Shown here: piece by piece, positions 1-8,861 of the stretch
Layout: each line of letters opens with the position of its first letter
Numbering within the stretch: position 1 is the stretch's first letter
NCBI RefSeq assembly: GCF_003426735.1
Contig: NZ_QVON01000005.1
Location: forward strand, 1 to 64,000
Origin: Arenibacter sp. P308M17
GTDB lineage: Bacteria; Bacteroidota; Bacteroidia; Flavobacteriales; Flavobacteriaceae
Direction: 5' to 3'
DNA: 64,000 nt
The notes under the pieces: generated by a model
What the model saw: the letters and a program-made list of their open reading frames with translations, nothing else
The model's database searches: none
What the model was told of the DNA's origin: nothing
Program-made: the position numbers and the translations under genes

Positions 1-30
1 CAGGGCAAACATCTTCTGTTCCTTGCTCAT
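1..30 (-). CDS. 5' end of a gene running off the left edge
   Basis: Reading leftwards from an ATG at 28-30, ten codons (MSKEQKMFAL) stay open to the window edge. The next gene on the same strand ends 36 bases upstream, so this could be the following gene. Ten residues are not enough to name a family; the whole call rests on an open frame at the edge. Confidence 0.3.
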   Translation of the reverse strand, partial: MSKEQKMFAL

Positions 31-66
31 CGTATACTATTTTAGGGCAAAGCTAGAGACAGGAAA

Positions 67-1443
67 TCAAGATGGCAATATGTGCTTGGTGGGGTGGATA
101 CGGAGTACCACCGTTTTTGTATTAAGGTTTATAAACCCTATCCGTAATTCCTTACCGCGAAGTACTCCCTGGTGGTTCATGTCATTATTGGAGAAATAGA
201 TCTTAGGGTCGGTCTCGCCCATCACGCTGAAAAGCCCTTTGCCGGAATGCATGCCCCCGTTGGGTTCACGGTAGGAAGCCCCGTGGATATGCGAAATACC
301 GTTAATGCCGAACCGGGCAAAAAAATCGGCCTTCGGCATTACCTTAAAAAGCGTATCCATCACGTAAAAGCCACCAGTAGTGGTTGTTAGGCCATAGCTT
401 TGAAAGGTGTCAAATTCGTGATTGCCCAGCTTTCTTTTATCTTCCGCCGTTTGTTTAAATACGATCTCCCCCTTTTTATTGATGAATGCATATTGGAACT
501 CGCTACGGTCTTTTGGTTCCACCTTTGCAAATCCTCCGGAAAATCTAGAGGGCCTTATAGAAAACAGAAGCGGAATTGCCAATTCGCCTTTTTCATTGAC
601 ATAGCCGTATTTCTTTATCCCATATTGATCTTTCTGCCCCACTACCGCCATGCCATCAAAAAAAGGTTCGGCTTCGTCAAAAACGGCCTCAGTCAACTTT
701 TCTCCCGATAGTTTCATATATCCCAGTTTCCAACCTTCCCTGTATTCGGAATAAACACCTATACCATTGCCGATCTTCGCCAACCCCGTACCAAGAACGT
801 ACCGCTTACCGGTATGGGTGATGTAATGGTGTTGAACGGGATGTTTGCCCTGTTTGTTTTTTGGACGGTCGTACAAGGTCCGTACTCCTTCAAGGAGTTG
901 GCCGTTAAGTCCCATCCGAACACTCTTGGTCTCCGGGGATCCGGTGAGTTCTTTTCCTTCGGCGTTCATATACGATTCAAAGCCGCCCTGTGCCTTTTTT
1001 TCATATTGAAAAATACCGTTGACATACACCTCGTTTTCACGAAACACATAGGTATTGCCAATATCATAAAATCGGTAGGTATTATACGGAAACACAAATT
1101 GTCCGTCGGCATTTATCATGGTACTGGCAGTGCCTTTGTGGACTATGGCCTTGCCGTGGTTGAAATGCCCAAATCTATCCGCATCCACATACACCACATT
1201 TTCCGCAATTTCTCCCCCGTGCAGGTGTAAAAAATTTGTGCCGTTGGGGGCGTTGGGCTTCGTTTCCGTTTCACTTTTGGTATCGGCCTTCTTCTTAAAA
1301 ATAGTTTTCAGGGCATTGAAGTCTTTTTTTACCTGCTCTACCGATTCCTTTACGGTAGGTTGGGTCTGGGCCAGGAAAACAGCAGGAGACAATAGTGTAA
1401 GCAACAAGCTGATTTTCAAGGTGACAGTTCTATAATTTTTCAT
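67..1443 (-). CDS. Secreted WG-repeat-like protein
   Basis: 458 residues. The first ~25 form a Sec signal peptide (charged start, hydrophobic stretch ending near VFLAQ), followed by a lysine-rich linker to about residue 65. The rest is beta-rich, with several degenerate repeats of the WG/KWG type: a glycine-aromatic turn, then 'G.....GELAIPL'. The best are at about residues 225-335 (LGYMKLSGEKL, YGYVNEKGELAIP, YAFINKKGEIVF). WG repeats are common in surface or periplasmic proteins of Bacteroidota and have no single known function. Location outside the cytoplasm is inferred from the signal peptide. No catalytic motif is visible. It is transcribed away from the PspC gene region and has no evident operon partner in view except the partial gene at the left edge. 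Confidence 0.75.
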   Translation of the reverse strand: MKNYRTVTLKISLLLTLLSPAVFLAQTQPTVKESVEQVKKDFNALKTIFKKKADTKSETETKPNAPNGTNFLHLHGGEIAENVVYVDADRFGHFNHGKAIVHKGTASTMINADGQFVFPYNTYRFYDIGNTYVFRENEVYVNGIFQYEKKAQGGFESYMNAEGKELTGSPETKSVRMGLNGQLLEGVRTLYDRPKNKQGKHPVQHHYITHTGKRYVLGTGLAKIGNGIGVYSEYREGWKLGYMKLSGEKLTEAVFDEAEPFFDGMAVVGQKDQYGIKKYGYVNEKGELAIPLLFSIRPSRFSGGFAKVEPKDRSEFQYAFINKKGEIVFKQTAEDKRKLGNHEFDTFQSYGLTTTTGGFYVMDTLFKVMPKADFFARFGINGISHIHGASYREPNGGMHSGKGLFSVMGETDPKIYFSNNDMNHQGVLRGKELRIGFINLNTKTVVLRIHPTKHILPS

Positions 1444-1599
1444 CTCTACAAAAATTCAATAAATCACTGATTTAAGGTTGTTTATGTCGGTTGGCATTGC
1501 TATTCTTTTTAAAAGCCCACCTGCCTGTTTTTGCACAGTTTATTGGCCTTGATGGTCGCCATGATTTTGTGCTGGTTTAATTATATGCCATAGTAAAGG

Positions 1600-2052
1600 C
1601 TATTTGGGGATTTCTTTTTTATCCATAAAATATCCAATTGTCCCGCCCACCAGGGCAAAGACCACCATGCTCAATACAATGTTGAAGACAATGTCCACGC
1701 CGTTACCTATAAAACCGTTATATCCGTCCACGACATCGGGGAGGTTCCCCACATAACTGAACATCCCCATCAAATTTTTGATGATATCCGATTGAAAATA
1801 ATAGCTCAAAGGTATTCCCAACAATACTCCGACAAACCCAAAAATTACCATCCTGCTTTTATTTTGGACAGTTGCCAAGTATAGGCCAAAGTAGGCAATA
1901 ACCCCTAGGGGAATAAACAAAAACGTAAGCACAATAAAAGCTATCCTGACCCCTACAGGAGCCAGTCCAAGTTTGTGGGAAAGCTTACTGCAAACCCCGA
2001 AAAGCGATTTTTCCGGGCGTGTAAAAAAAGTGGGAATGTTTTGAGTATCCAT
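1600..2052 (-). CDS. PspC-domain membrane protein
   Basis: 150 residues. Residues ~10-65 match the PspC fold: a short amphipathic start (RPEKSLFGVCSKLSHKLGL), then a helix beginning VRIAFIVLTFLFIPLGVIAYFG. Two or three further membrane segments follow (about 68-88 and 118-142) and the protein ends in a lysine-rich tail. PspC-domain proteins sit in the inner membrane and take part in envelope-stress responses; in Bacteroidota they are often stand-alone without the pspABC operon, as here. No neighbouring gene shares its promoter in an obvious way. The function beyond an envelope-associated role is not shown by the sequence. Confidence 0.8.
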   Translation of the reverse strand: MDTQNIPTFFTRPEKSLFGVCSKLSHKLGLAPVGVRIAFIVLTFLFIPLGVIAYFGLYLATVQNKSRMVIFGFVGVLLGIPLSYYFQSDIIKNLMGMFSYVGNLPDVVDGYNGFIGNGVDIVFNIVLSMVVFALVGGTIGYFMDKKEIPK

Positions 2053-2323
2053 AAAAAAGGAACCGTTTATGGTTTACGATAAAGGTATCACAGTTACTTA
2101 CCTTATAAAACCCCAAATGATTATCCGTTGTATTTGATTTATTTCATGATGGATCAAAATGATTTTTTGTTAAAAACCATATCTTTACAAGTATTCCTTT
2201 TTTAACATTCTTATGAAATGAGCCATAACAAATCGTTGATACGCACCAATAAATATAATGGCGAATCGAACCCGCCTGAACGGAACCGGCAGGTCTTACC
2301 TATAAAAACAATAAAATGAACGG

Positions 2324-4117
2324 ATGAAAAGGGTTTTTGCATTGATTTTTCTACTCTTTTTTTGCATTGCAACCAACGGTCAGGGCCTGAAAAAAGAGCT
2401 TGACTCCCTGTTGGGCCGTATTACCGTATTGCCCTCTACGGATACAACGACCATTAATTTAAGGAATGATTATACCAAAAAGGCCCTGTTTGCAAATCCT
2501 GCCGACAGTACACTTACCGATTTTGCCCAGCAAACCTTGGAAGATGCAGGAAAAATTGGCTATCAAAAAGGTGTAATGCTGGCGTATGAACGTTTGGCAC
2601 TCATCAGCCAATATTCTTTGTCCAATCCCTATAAAGCCCTCGACTACTACCATAAAGCCCTTTCCGTTTCTGCGAACGATCCTAAGCTGGCACCTTATAA
2701 ATGGGGTGTTACTGGTGGCATAGCCACGATTTATTACGAGCAGGAAGAATTTGAGAAAGCGCTGCGCTATTTTAAGGAAATCCTACAAAACAACAAAGAC
2801 CTGGGACTCACTGCTACTGCGAATATCGCTAATGTTTATGGGTCGTTGGAGAAAACCGACTCGGCCATTTATTATTATCGGAAAGCATTGGCCTATAAAC
2901 AAATAGAGGAAAACCCCACTTACAAGGCCAATTTGTACAGCAATTTGTCACTGATGTACGAAAAAGCGGAAAATGCCGAAGCAGCCGTAGCCTCAGCTGA
3001 AAAAAGCCTGAATTTGGTCGATTTGCATGGAATCGAGTTTGTACGTCCTACCGCTTATGCCAATGCATCCATGGCCTATCTGAAAGCAGGTGATTTTGAC
3101 AAGGCCGAACACTTTGCAGGGGAATCCTTAAAGCTAAGTGAAGCACAAGGGAACTTATTTTTGCAAAAATCGGCCTGGGGAACCTTGGCAGATGTTTTTG
3201 CCGCCAAGGGCGAATACCAAAAAGCCCTCGAAGCCCATATTGCCTTTTCCGGACTGAAAGACAGCCTGAACAACCAAAACCGAAGGGTAGGAATAGCCCG
3301 AAAGCAAATGGAGTTCGATTTTGAAAACGAACGTACCCTGGCGCAAGCCGAAATAAAACGGCAAACCACCATAAAAACGGTTTCTGTTTTGGGCGCTTCT
3401 GCCCTATTTGCCGTTTCGGTATTGGGTTTTATATTGTACAAGCGTAGAAGGGATGCATTGGGGCAAAAGCAGGAGGCCGAGTTTAAGGCCCTGATTTCGG
3501 ATACCGAACTGAAGGCCCTCCGTGCCCAAATGAACCCGCATTTTATTTTCAACTCGCTCAATTCCATAAGCGATTATATCCTGAAAAACGACACAGCTAC
3601 GGCCCGGGACTACCTTACGCGGTTCGCCCAGCTAATGCGGATGGCACTTGAAAATTCGGGACATAGGGAAATTTCCCTGAACGAAGATCTGAAGTTCATT
3701 GAGCTCTATCTGCAAGTAGAGTCCAAAAGGTTGCCGGGCAGGTTTTCCTACACCATAGATGTTGAAAACGGACTGGACACCGAAAATATCCTTGTCCCCC
3801 CGTTAATCCTCCAACCATTCATAGAAAACAGTATTTGGCACGGTTTTATATCCAAAGGTTCCAAAGGGCATCTTATGGTGGAAATAATAAAAGAAGGCGA
3901 AATGCTGGTATGTAGCGTGGACGACAACGGAACGGGAAGAAAACTAAATGGAGCGGAAACCGATAACAAAAAATCGCTTGGCATCGCCATTACCGAAAAC
4001 CGTATAAAGATCCTGAACAAACAGAAAAAATCCACTGGCCAACTTCAAATCACGGACAAGCCCAATAATGCAGGAACGCGGATAGAGGTAAGCCTTCCAC
4101 TGCAAACCGCTTTTTAA
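2324..4117 (+). CDS. TPR-sensor histidine kinase of the LytS/YehU type
   Basis: 597 residues. A signal peptide (1-20) is followed by an all-helical region with about six tetratricopeptide repeats (~45-320), a coiled-coil stretch, one membrane helix (~352-374), and a His_kinase domain (PF06580) with the phospho-acceptor motif NPHFIFNSLNSI near residue 405. The ATPase domain has the PLILQPFIENS box and the DDNGTGR glycine box. The TPR sensor is therefore outside the cytoplasmic membrane and the kinase inside. Proteins of this family phosphorylate a LytTR response regulator; one begins 11 bases after this stop, so the two form an operon. The signal sensed cannot be read from the sequence. An ATG 2324 start gives a proper signal peptide. 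Confidence 0.92.
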   Translation: MKRVFALIFLLFFCIATNGQGLKKELDSLLGRITVLPSTDTTTINLRNDYTKKALFANPADSTLTDFAQQTLEDAGKIGYQKGVMLAYERLALISQYSLSNPYKALDYYHKALSVSANDPKLAPYKWGVTGGIATIYYEQEEFEKALRYFKEILQNNKDLGLTATANIANVYGSLEKTDSAIYYYRKALAYKQIEENPTYKANLYSNLSLMYEKAENAEAAVASAEKSLNLVDLHGIEFVRPTAYANASMAYLKAGDFDKAEHFAGESLKLSEAQGNLFLQKSAWGTLADVFAAKGEYQKALEAHIAFSGLKDSLNNQNRRVGIARKQMEFDFENERTLAQAEIKRQTTIKTVSVLGASALFAVSVLGFILYKRRRDALGQKQEAEFKALISDTELKALRAQMNPHFIFNSLNSISDYILKNDTATARDYLTRFAQLMRMALENSGHREISLNEDLKFIELYLQVESKRLPGRFSYTIDVENGLDTENILVPPLILQPFIENSIWHGFISKGSKGHLMVEIIKEGEMLVCSVDDNGTGRKLNGAETDNKKSLGIAITENRIKILNKQKKSTGQLQITDKPNNAGTRIEVSLPLQTAF

Positions 4118-4128
4118 AAACAAGTAAC

Positions 4129-4863
4129 ATGACCATAGCCGTAATAGACGATGAACAACACTGTACGGACAGCCTCCTTGCTTTGTTGGAACCCTACAAG
4201 GGCGAGATGGAAACCGTGTGTTTTAATACCGTAGATGGAGCAATAAGGGGTGTGGAAACCTTGCGGCCAGACATTGTATTCCTAGACGTACAACTAAACG
4301 AAAAAACGGGGTTCGACGTACTTTCTTCCGTTTCCCATCGTGATTTTTGCCTGATCTTCACCACGGCCTACGAACAATATGCCATTGAAGCCTTTAAATT
4401 TTCCGCCATTGACTATTTATTGAAACCCATTGCCAAAGAAAATTTTGAAAATGCAATGCGAAAGGCGTTGCTACGGTTGGAACAAAACCATCTTAACGAA
4501 AAGATAAATGTATTGCTGTCGCACATTTCCAAGGGAAACAACCCAAAAAGGATAAGTATCCCTTCCAAAGAGGGCTATAGTTTCCTCAATATCACGGATA
4601 TTGTACGCTGCGAAGCCGATGTAAACTATACACATATTTTCACTTTGGATGGGAAGAAACACACGGTCTCCAAAACATTGAAATATTTTGACGGACTTTT
4701 ATCCCATCACGGCTTTTTCAGGATACACAGTTCGCACCTTATTAATCTGAACAGCATAAAATCGTACGCTAAAAGCGGTTATGTCACCCTTTCGGATAAT
4801 ACCAAATTGGAGGTTTCGGTAAGAAGAAAAGAGGCGTTCATAAAGGTTTGTATCGGGATTTAG
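4129..4863 (+). CDS. LytTR-family response regulator
   Basis: 244 residues. Receiver domain ~1-120 with the acidic pair DDE near the start, phospho-acceptor aspartate in IVFLDVQLN (about residue 52), TTAYEQYA and the KPI lysine switch. The C-terminal ~140-240 is a LytTR DNA-binding domain (ISIPSKEGYSFLNITDIVRCEAD, then RIHSSHLINLNSI). LytTR regulators bind imperfect direct repeats in promoters. It lies directly downstream of the TPR kinase gene with an 11-base gap, so it is its partner by position. The target genes are not evident; no nearby operon is obviously controlled. Confidence 0.93.
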   Translation: MTIAVIDDEQHCTDSLLALLEPYKGEMETVCFNTVDGAIRGVETLRPDIVFLDVQLNEKTGFDVLSSVSHRDFCLIFTTAYEQYAIEAFKFSAIDYLLKPIAKENFENAMRKALLRLEQNHLNEKINVLLSHISKGNNPKRISIPSKEGYSFLNITDIVRCEADVNYTHIFTLDGKKHTVSKTLKYFDGLLSHHGFFRIHSSHLINLNSIKSYAKSGYVTLSDNTKLEVSVRRKEAFIKVCIGI

Positions 4864-5024
4864 TTTTTGTTGGGCAAAGCCGGCATATTATCGTATTACA
4901 TTGGTTTAACTCTCACATCACCATACATGCAAATATAGATATCAAAAAAACAAGGGATTTCCCTTTCGAAAAACCCCTTAAGAATACAAGTGCTGTATTT
5001 TTACCGATTTGTTAAACACCTACC

Positions 5025-5780
5025 TTAACGCTGATTCTCCGGTTGTGCTATCCAGTTGGCATAATCCGTACCCCCTAAATATACCGCATTATCCGGAGCC
5101 AAAGTGTCTGTTTCTATAGATGCGCCCGAGTACAATGACTTTGTATCGGAAACGATCTTATATTTCTTTTGTGTGGCAGCAGTATAGGATTTAATCCAAT
5201 CCGCCATAGGGTATTTTTTAGGACCCCCTATTTCCAAAATGGTATTTTTAGGTTTTTCAACAGCTATTTTGGCAAGAAATCCGGCAACGTCCTTACTGGC
5301 AATGGGCTGTATGTTGGCGTCTGGCAAAACCACTTGGTCATTGATTAGACTCATGTGGACGATACCTGCCGCAAATTCAAAAAACTGGGTAGCATGTACA
5401 ATGGTATAAGGAATCTCCGAAGCCTTGATCATATCTTCCTGTACTTGTTTGGCACGGAAATACCCACTTTCCTGTAGTTTTTGGGTACCGACAACCGAAA
5501 GTGCCAGATGGTGGGTTACCCCTGCTCTTTTTTCTGCTTTCAACAAATTCCCGTTAGATGTTTTAAAGAAATTCATTACGGCATTGTCTTCAAATGAAGG
5601 GGAGTTGGATACATCTACCACCACTTGGGCGTTTTGCAAAACGGCATCCAGACCTTCACCGGTAAGCGTATTCACTCCCGTGTTGGGGGCCGCCGCAATG
5701 ACTTCATGTTCGCTGTTTTTTAAGAGATTTACTACTTGACTTCCGATAAGTCCGGTGCCGCCGATAACTACTATTTTCAT
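5025..5780 (-). CDS. NAD(P)-binding NmrA/SDR-a-like reductase
   Basis: 251 residues. The start MKIVVIGGTGLIGSQVV is a Rossmann dinucleotide motif of the atypical SDR type (GGTGLIG). The body contains the HHLALSVVG strand and a Y...K-like segment, and it has the length of stress-related NmrA-like reductases (YwnB/QOR2-like). These enzymes use NAD(P)H on quinones or unknown carbonyls, or act as redox sensors; the substrate here is unknown. The Crp/Fnr regulator gene and its truncated copy lie immediately upstream on the same strand, which suggests, but does not show, that the reductase is their target. Confidence 0.8.
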   Translation of the reverse strand: MKIVVIGGTGLIGSQVVNLLKNSEHEVIAAAPNTGVNTLTGEGLDAVLQNAQVVVDVSNSPSFEDNAVMNFFKTSNGNLLKAEKRAGVTHHLALSVVGTQKLQESGYFRAKQVQEDMIKASEIPYTIVHATQFFEFAAGIVHMSLINDQVVLPDANIQPIASKDVAGFLAKIAVEKPKNTILEIGGPKKYPMADWIKSYTAATQKKYKIVSDTKSLYSGASIETDTLAPDNAVYLGGTDYANWIAQPENQR

Positions 5781-5848
5781 AATTGTAAGATTTAATTATT
5801 TGATGGTACAAAGTTGAAAATAGTGCGGGCTAAAAAACTTAAGCTGGT

Positions 5849-6094
5849 TTAAGAAAGGTGTTCCGCCTTAATTTTTTTGAAGGCTTTGAGGGAAACGCCC
5901 ATATACGATGCAAAAATGGATTCGGGAACCCTTTGTATCAAGATCGGATAGGTAGTTTTAAAGTAATTGTAAAAATCGGCTTTGGAGGTGGTGGCATAGG
6001 TTTTTTGCTTTAACAGGGCAGCCCCGTAGGCCCGTTGGTGTATTGTTGTACTGATTTTAAAATATGTTCTCGCAATACCTGCAACATATCCCAT
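5849..6094 (-). pseudogene. C-terminal fragment of a Crp/Fnr-family regulator
   Basis: 81 residues that align with the C-terminal half of the Crp/Fnr protein encoded just upstream: the pair FYNYFKTTYPILIQRVPES / MYHFFMVKHPEFAQRIPQK and then FASYMGVSLKAFKKIK / LASFLGFTPEYLSELR. The cyclic-nucleotide-binding-like half is missing. Its ATG lies 8 bases after the stop of the intact copy, so the likely history is a tandem duplication with loss of the 5' part. The open frame is uninterrupted, so a short DNA-binding product is conceivable, but without the sensory half I treat it as a remnant. Confidence 0.65.
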
Positions 6095-6101
6095 TAATTA
6101 T

Positions 6102-6674
6102 TTAGGTTACCGATTTCTTACGAAGTTCGCTCAAATATTCGGGGGTAAAGCCCAAAAACGATGCCAGATACTTTTGTGGAATACGTTGGGCAAACTCAGG
6201 ATGTTTTACCATGAAAAAATGGTACATTTCCTCTTTGGTATACCCATAAAGGTATTTAAACCGCATTTGTGCAGCGGCAAAAGCGCGCTGGTATATGAAA
6301 CGAAAGTAGCGCTCCAAAACCGGATGCCTATCCAATAGCTCATCAAGTGCCTTTCGTTCTATAAACAACACTTCCGAGATTTCCATTGCCTGAATATAAA
6401 ACTGGGTCTGCAGTTGATGTTCAAAAGCGATGGTGTCCGTCAGCCACCAATTTTCAATGGCAAACTCTGTGGTCTGTTCAGTGCCTTTATCATCAATGAA
6501 AAATTTGCGCAAGCAGCCTTTCAGTACAAAATAGCGGTATTTGCATAGTTGTCCCTCTACTAGCAAGTTTTCTTTTTTACGATAGGTCTGGATTTGGAAA
6601 TATTGGAGTACCTCGGCAAACTCTTCGTTACCTATATGCGTAAATTTGTTGATATGGGATTGGAAAATATGCAT
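6102..6674 (-). CDS. Crp/Fnr-family transcriptional regulator
   Basis: 190 residues. Residues ~25-115 are a cNMP-binding-like beta roll (LLVEGQLCKYRYFVLKGCLRKFF, the usual jelly-roll turn) and ~145-188 a degenerate winged helix (YHFFMVKHPEFAQRIPQKY then LASFLGFTPEYLSELRKK). This is the compact Bacteroidota type of Crp regulator (often placed near NmrA-like or quinone-related genes). The conserved arginine for cAMP is not obvious, so the ligand is unknown. It is followed by a truncated copy and by the NmrA-like reductase on the same strand; autoregulation and control of the reductase are plausible inferences. Confidence 0.85.
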   Translation of the reverse strand: MHIFQSHINKFTHIGNEEFAEVLQYFQIQTYRKKENLLVEGQLCKYRYFVLKGCLRKFFIDDKGTEQTTEFAIENWWLTDTIAFEHQLQTQFYIQAMEISEVLFIERKALDELLDRHPVLERYFRFIYQRAFAAAQMRFKYLYGYTKEEMYHFFMVKHPEFAQRIPQKYLASFLGFTPEYLSELRKKSVT

Positions 6675-6909
6675 ATCTAAAACATGGTTCTACTCGGTTT
6701 TATTAATACAAAACACTAAGGACAGGCCTTTGCAGGAAAGGCAATCATCTGCCGACCATAAAATTACCCATATTGGCCTTTGGAATTTCATGAACATCAT
6801 TATATTTTTCAAATATAACGAACATTCGTAAATCGACATCTGATATACAAACCAAAGAAGCACAATAGGGATAGCTATATTGGTATTTCAGGTAAAAGAC
6901 CTAAAATAG

Positions 6910-7068
6910 CAGGCTTATAAGAATCTCTTCGAATATGGGAAAACGAACACTTTGAACGGTAGAGAAGCTACCGAGCCTTTAACTATTGTATCAACAGGGT
7001 TTCCTGTGCAAGGAGCTGCGTTATACGTCTTGGACACCAAAGACGAACAAAAAATTCAAAACAATTAA
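6910..7068 (+). pseudogene. Possible decayed gene end
   Basis: An open stretch of 52 codons without a start codon, ending at TAA 7066-7068. Its last 45 residues look protein-like (LTIVSTGFPVQGAALYVLD near the end) in contrast to the surrounding AT-rich sequence. I do not recognise the family. It lies in a 666-base gap (6675-7340) that also contains a 207-bp terminal-inverted-repeat element. Best read as the 3' remnant of a lost gene; chance is possible. Confidence 0.3.
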
Positions 7069-7112
7069 GCTGATTTCTTAGCCAATTGGGAAAAGTTTAA
7101 ATGAGTTCTAAC

Positions 7113-7319
7113 AGTATATAACAAAAACCGATTAGAGCATAAAAAATGCATCATCGGTAAGAGGAACGAGGAAGCAATCTGATCATTTGAATGGACAGAC
7201 TGCCACGCTGCACTCACAGTGACGGGTCGTCATTGCGAACAAAGTGAGGCAATCTGCCCAATGTGCGACAGATCGCTTCGTACCTCGCGATGACGAAAAA
7301 CTATTTTTTGTCATGTACT
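7113..7319. mobile_element. 207-bp element with terminal inverted repeats (copy 1)
   Basis: The left end (agtatataacaaaaa) and the reverse complement of the right end (agtacatgacaaaaa) form imperfect terminal inverted repeats. The whole segment reappears in the opposite orientation at 16180-16385. The interior carries the widespread bacterial dispersed-repeat words 'gtcattgcgaacaaagtgaggcaat' and 'cgcttcgtacctcgcgatgacg' (here given separately). It is flanked by the 12-base direct repeat aaatgagttcta (7099-7110 and 7321-7332), which may be a target-site duplication. There is no coding capacity, so any movement would need a transposase in trans. Confidence 0.65.
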
Positions 7320-7340
7320 AAAATGAGTTCTATATCCGTT

Positions 7341-8696
7341 TTACGAATTTAATGGTTTTATGTTCTGGTTGACGTGGAAAAAGTTTTCCGGATCATATTT
7401 GGCTTTTATTTTGGCAAGGCGCCCATAGGTATCACCATAGCTTCCCCGAATCCGTTCTTCGCCTTCCTCCATCATAAAATTGATATAGGCACCGCCCATG
7501 GAATATGGGTGTAGGGCTTCCCAAAAGTTCCGCGCCCAGGACTTTATTTTCCCCATATTTGCCGGATCGGGATCCACACCGGCAATTACCATGGACCAGT
7601 TGGCATCACGTTTTCCCCAGGCGGTTTCATCTTTGCCCACTTTATGGGCCGCACCGTTTACAGGATATAAATGCATCCCCGATTTAAGGTTCGGTACTTC
7701 CCCAAAACGAAGGTGTTCGGCGATGGCCCCATCTGGTATCTCCCGTACAAAATCCCCTTTCCAATACCATTGATCGCCCGGTGGATAGAGTTCGTCAAAC
7801 ATTTGTTGCAGATTTGGATAGGGCATCTCCCCGGTAAATTCGAACAGTGGTTTGGCCACATCCCGTGCCTGTTGTATGTATTTTTCAAAACCATCTACAG
7901 GTCCGGTGTAGCACCATAGCAGGCCACATATTTTTTTGCCCTGAATGTCTTCCGGGAAAGGTGCTGCGGGCGGTACAGCATTTTCAAGGTAAAAGGCATA
8001 TACATCATCGGGCAATTGTGGAAGCCAGTCGCGATACCACTTTAAAGTTGTTTCAAGTTTGTCGAGCGGCCAGAACAAGGGTCCTGCGATAACATTTTTT
8101 ACGGGATGGAGCTGAAACTTAAATGTGGTTACAATTCCGAAGTTTCCCCCACCTCCGCGCAGGGCCCAGAACAGGTCGGGGTTTTTGTCCTTGCTTGCGT
8201 GGACAAAATCCCCGTTTGCAAGAACAACATCGGCGCTCAAAAGATTATCGATGGTGAGTCCGTATTTACGTGTCAGGTAACCATGCCCGCCACCGAGGGT
8301 AAGTCCGCCCACTCCGGTTGTGGAAATAATCCCGCTAGGCACGGCCAAACCGTGTTCGTGCGTTGCCCTATCAACATCCCCCCAAGTACAGCCTGCGCCA
8401 ACAGATGCGGTTTTGGTTACTGTATCAATTTTGATTTCCTTCATATTGGAAAGGTCAATAACCAACCCATTATCTACAACTGCCAAGCCTGCACCGTTAT
8501 GACCTCCCCCGCGTACGGACACTTCCATATTGTTCTTACGGGCATAATGTACTGCATTTACCACATCCAATTGGTCATGGCATTTAACAATGAGTGCCGG
8601 TTTTTTGTCGACCATTGCATTGTAGATGGTCCTTGCCTCATTATATTGTGCATCTTTAGGCGTGATGACCTCACCTGTTAAGCCTTTATGTTCCAT
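7341..8696 (-). CDS. FAD-linked oxidase of the berberine-bridge type
   Basis: 451 residues. FAD_binding_4 domain ~40-180 with the flavinylation histidine in VSVRGGGHNGAG, PSGIISTTGVGGLTLGGGHG and the RGGGGNFGIVT signature; a substrate domain follows, and the C-terminus has the BBE motif (YDPENFFHVNQNI). Enzymes of this family (VAO/PCMH fold) oxidise alcohols, sugars or alkaloid-like substrates with oxygen, with covalently bound FAD. There is no signal peptide, so it is cytosolic. The substrate is unknown. The DUF4242/AraC fusion regulator is encoded 165 bases upstream on the same strand and is the likely controller. Confidence 0.9.
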   Translation of the reverse strand: MEHKGLTGEVITPKDAQYNEARTIYNAMVDKKPALIVKCHDQLDVVNAVHYARKNNMEVSVRGGGHNGAGLAVVDNGLVIDLSNMKEIKIDTVTKTASVGAGCTWGDVDRATHEHGLAVPSGIISTTGVGGLTLGGGHGYLTRKYGLTIDNLLSADVVLANGDFVHASKDKNPDLFWALRGGGGNFGIVTTFKFQLHPVKNVIAGPLFWPLDKLETTLKWYRDWLPQLPDDVYAFYLENAVPPAAPFPEDIQGKKICGLLWCYTGPVDGFEKYIQQARDVAKPLFEFTGEMPYPNLQQMFDELYPPGDQWYWKGDFVREIPDGAIAEHLRFGEVPNLKSGMHLYPVNGAAHKVGKDETAWGKRDANWSMVIAGVDPDPANMGKIKSWARNFWEALHPYSMGGAYINFMMEEGEERIRGSYGDTYGRLAKIKAKYDPENFFHVNQNIKPLNS

Positions 8697-8861
8697 AATT
8701 GTATGTTTTGGTTGTTTTTACGGAATAAAGGTAGTTATACTTATAGGCCGGTAGCTAACGGCTATGGTTCAAAAAATACCGTTAATGATTCGAAATTTAA
8801 AAATAGCATCGAGAATTTACAGACCACGAACTATGGATGTGTTTTTGCCCGAGTTATCATT

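Noticed and set aside
172-1435. Several plus-strand frames inside 67-1443
   Set aside because: They are antisense to the WG-repeat gene, which has a signal peptide and family-like repeats.
2230-2330. A tRNA-like word 'gaatcgaacccgcc' before the LytS gene
   Set aside because: No acceptor, D or anticodon stem can be folded around it and it lacks a CCA-side partner.
7180-7300. Possible CRISPR or REP array because of the palindromic words
   Set aside because: The words occur once per element, without regular spacers; the segment matches 16180-16385 as a single unit.
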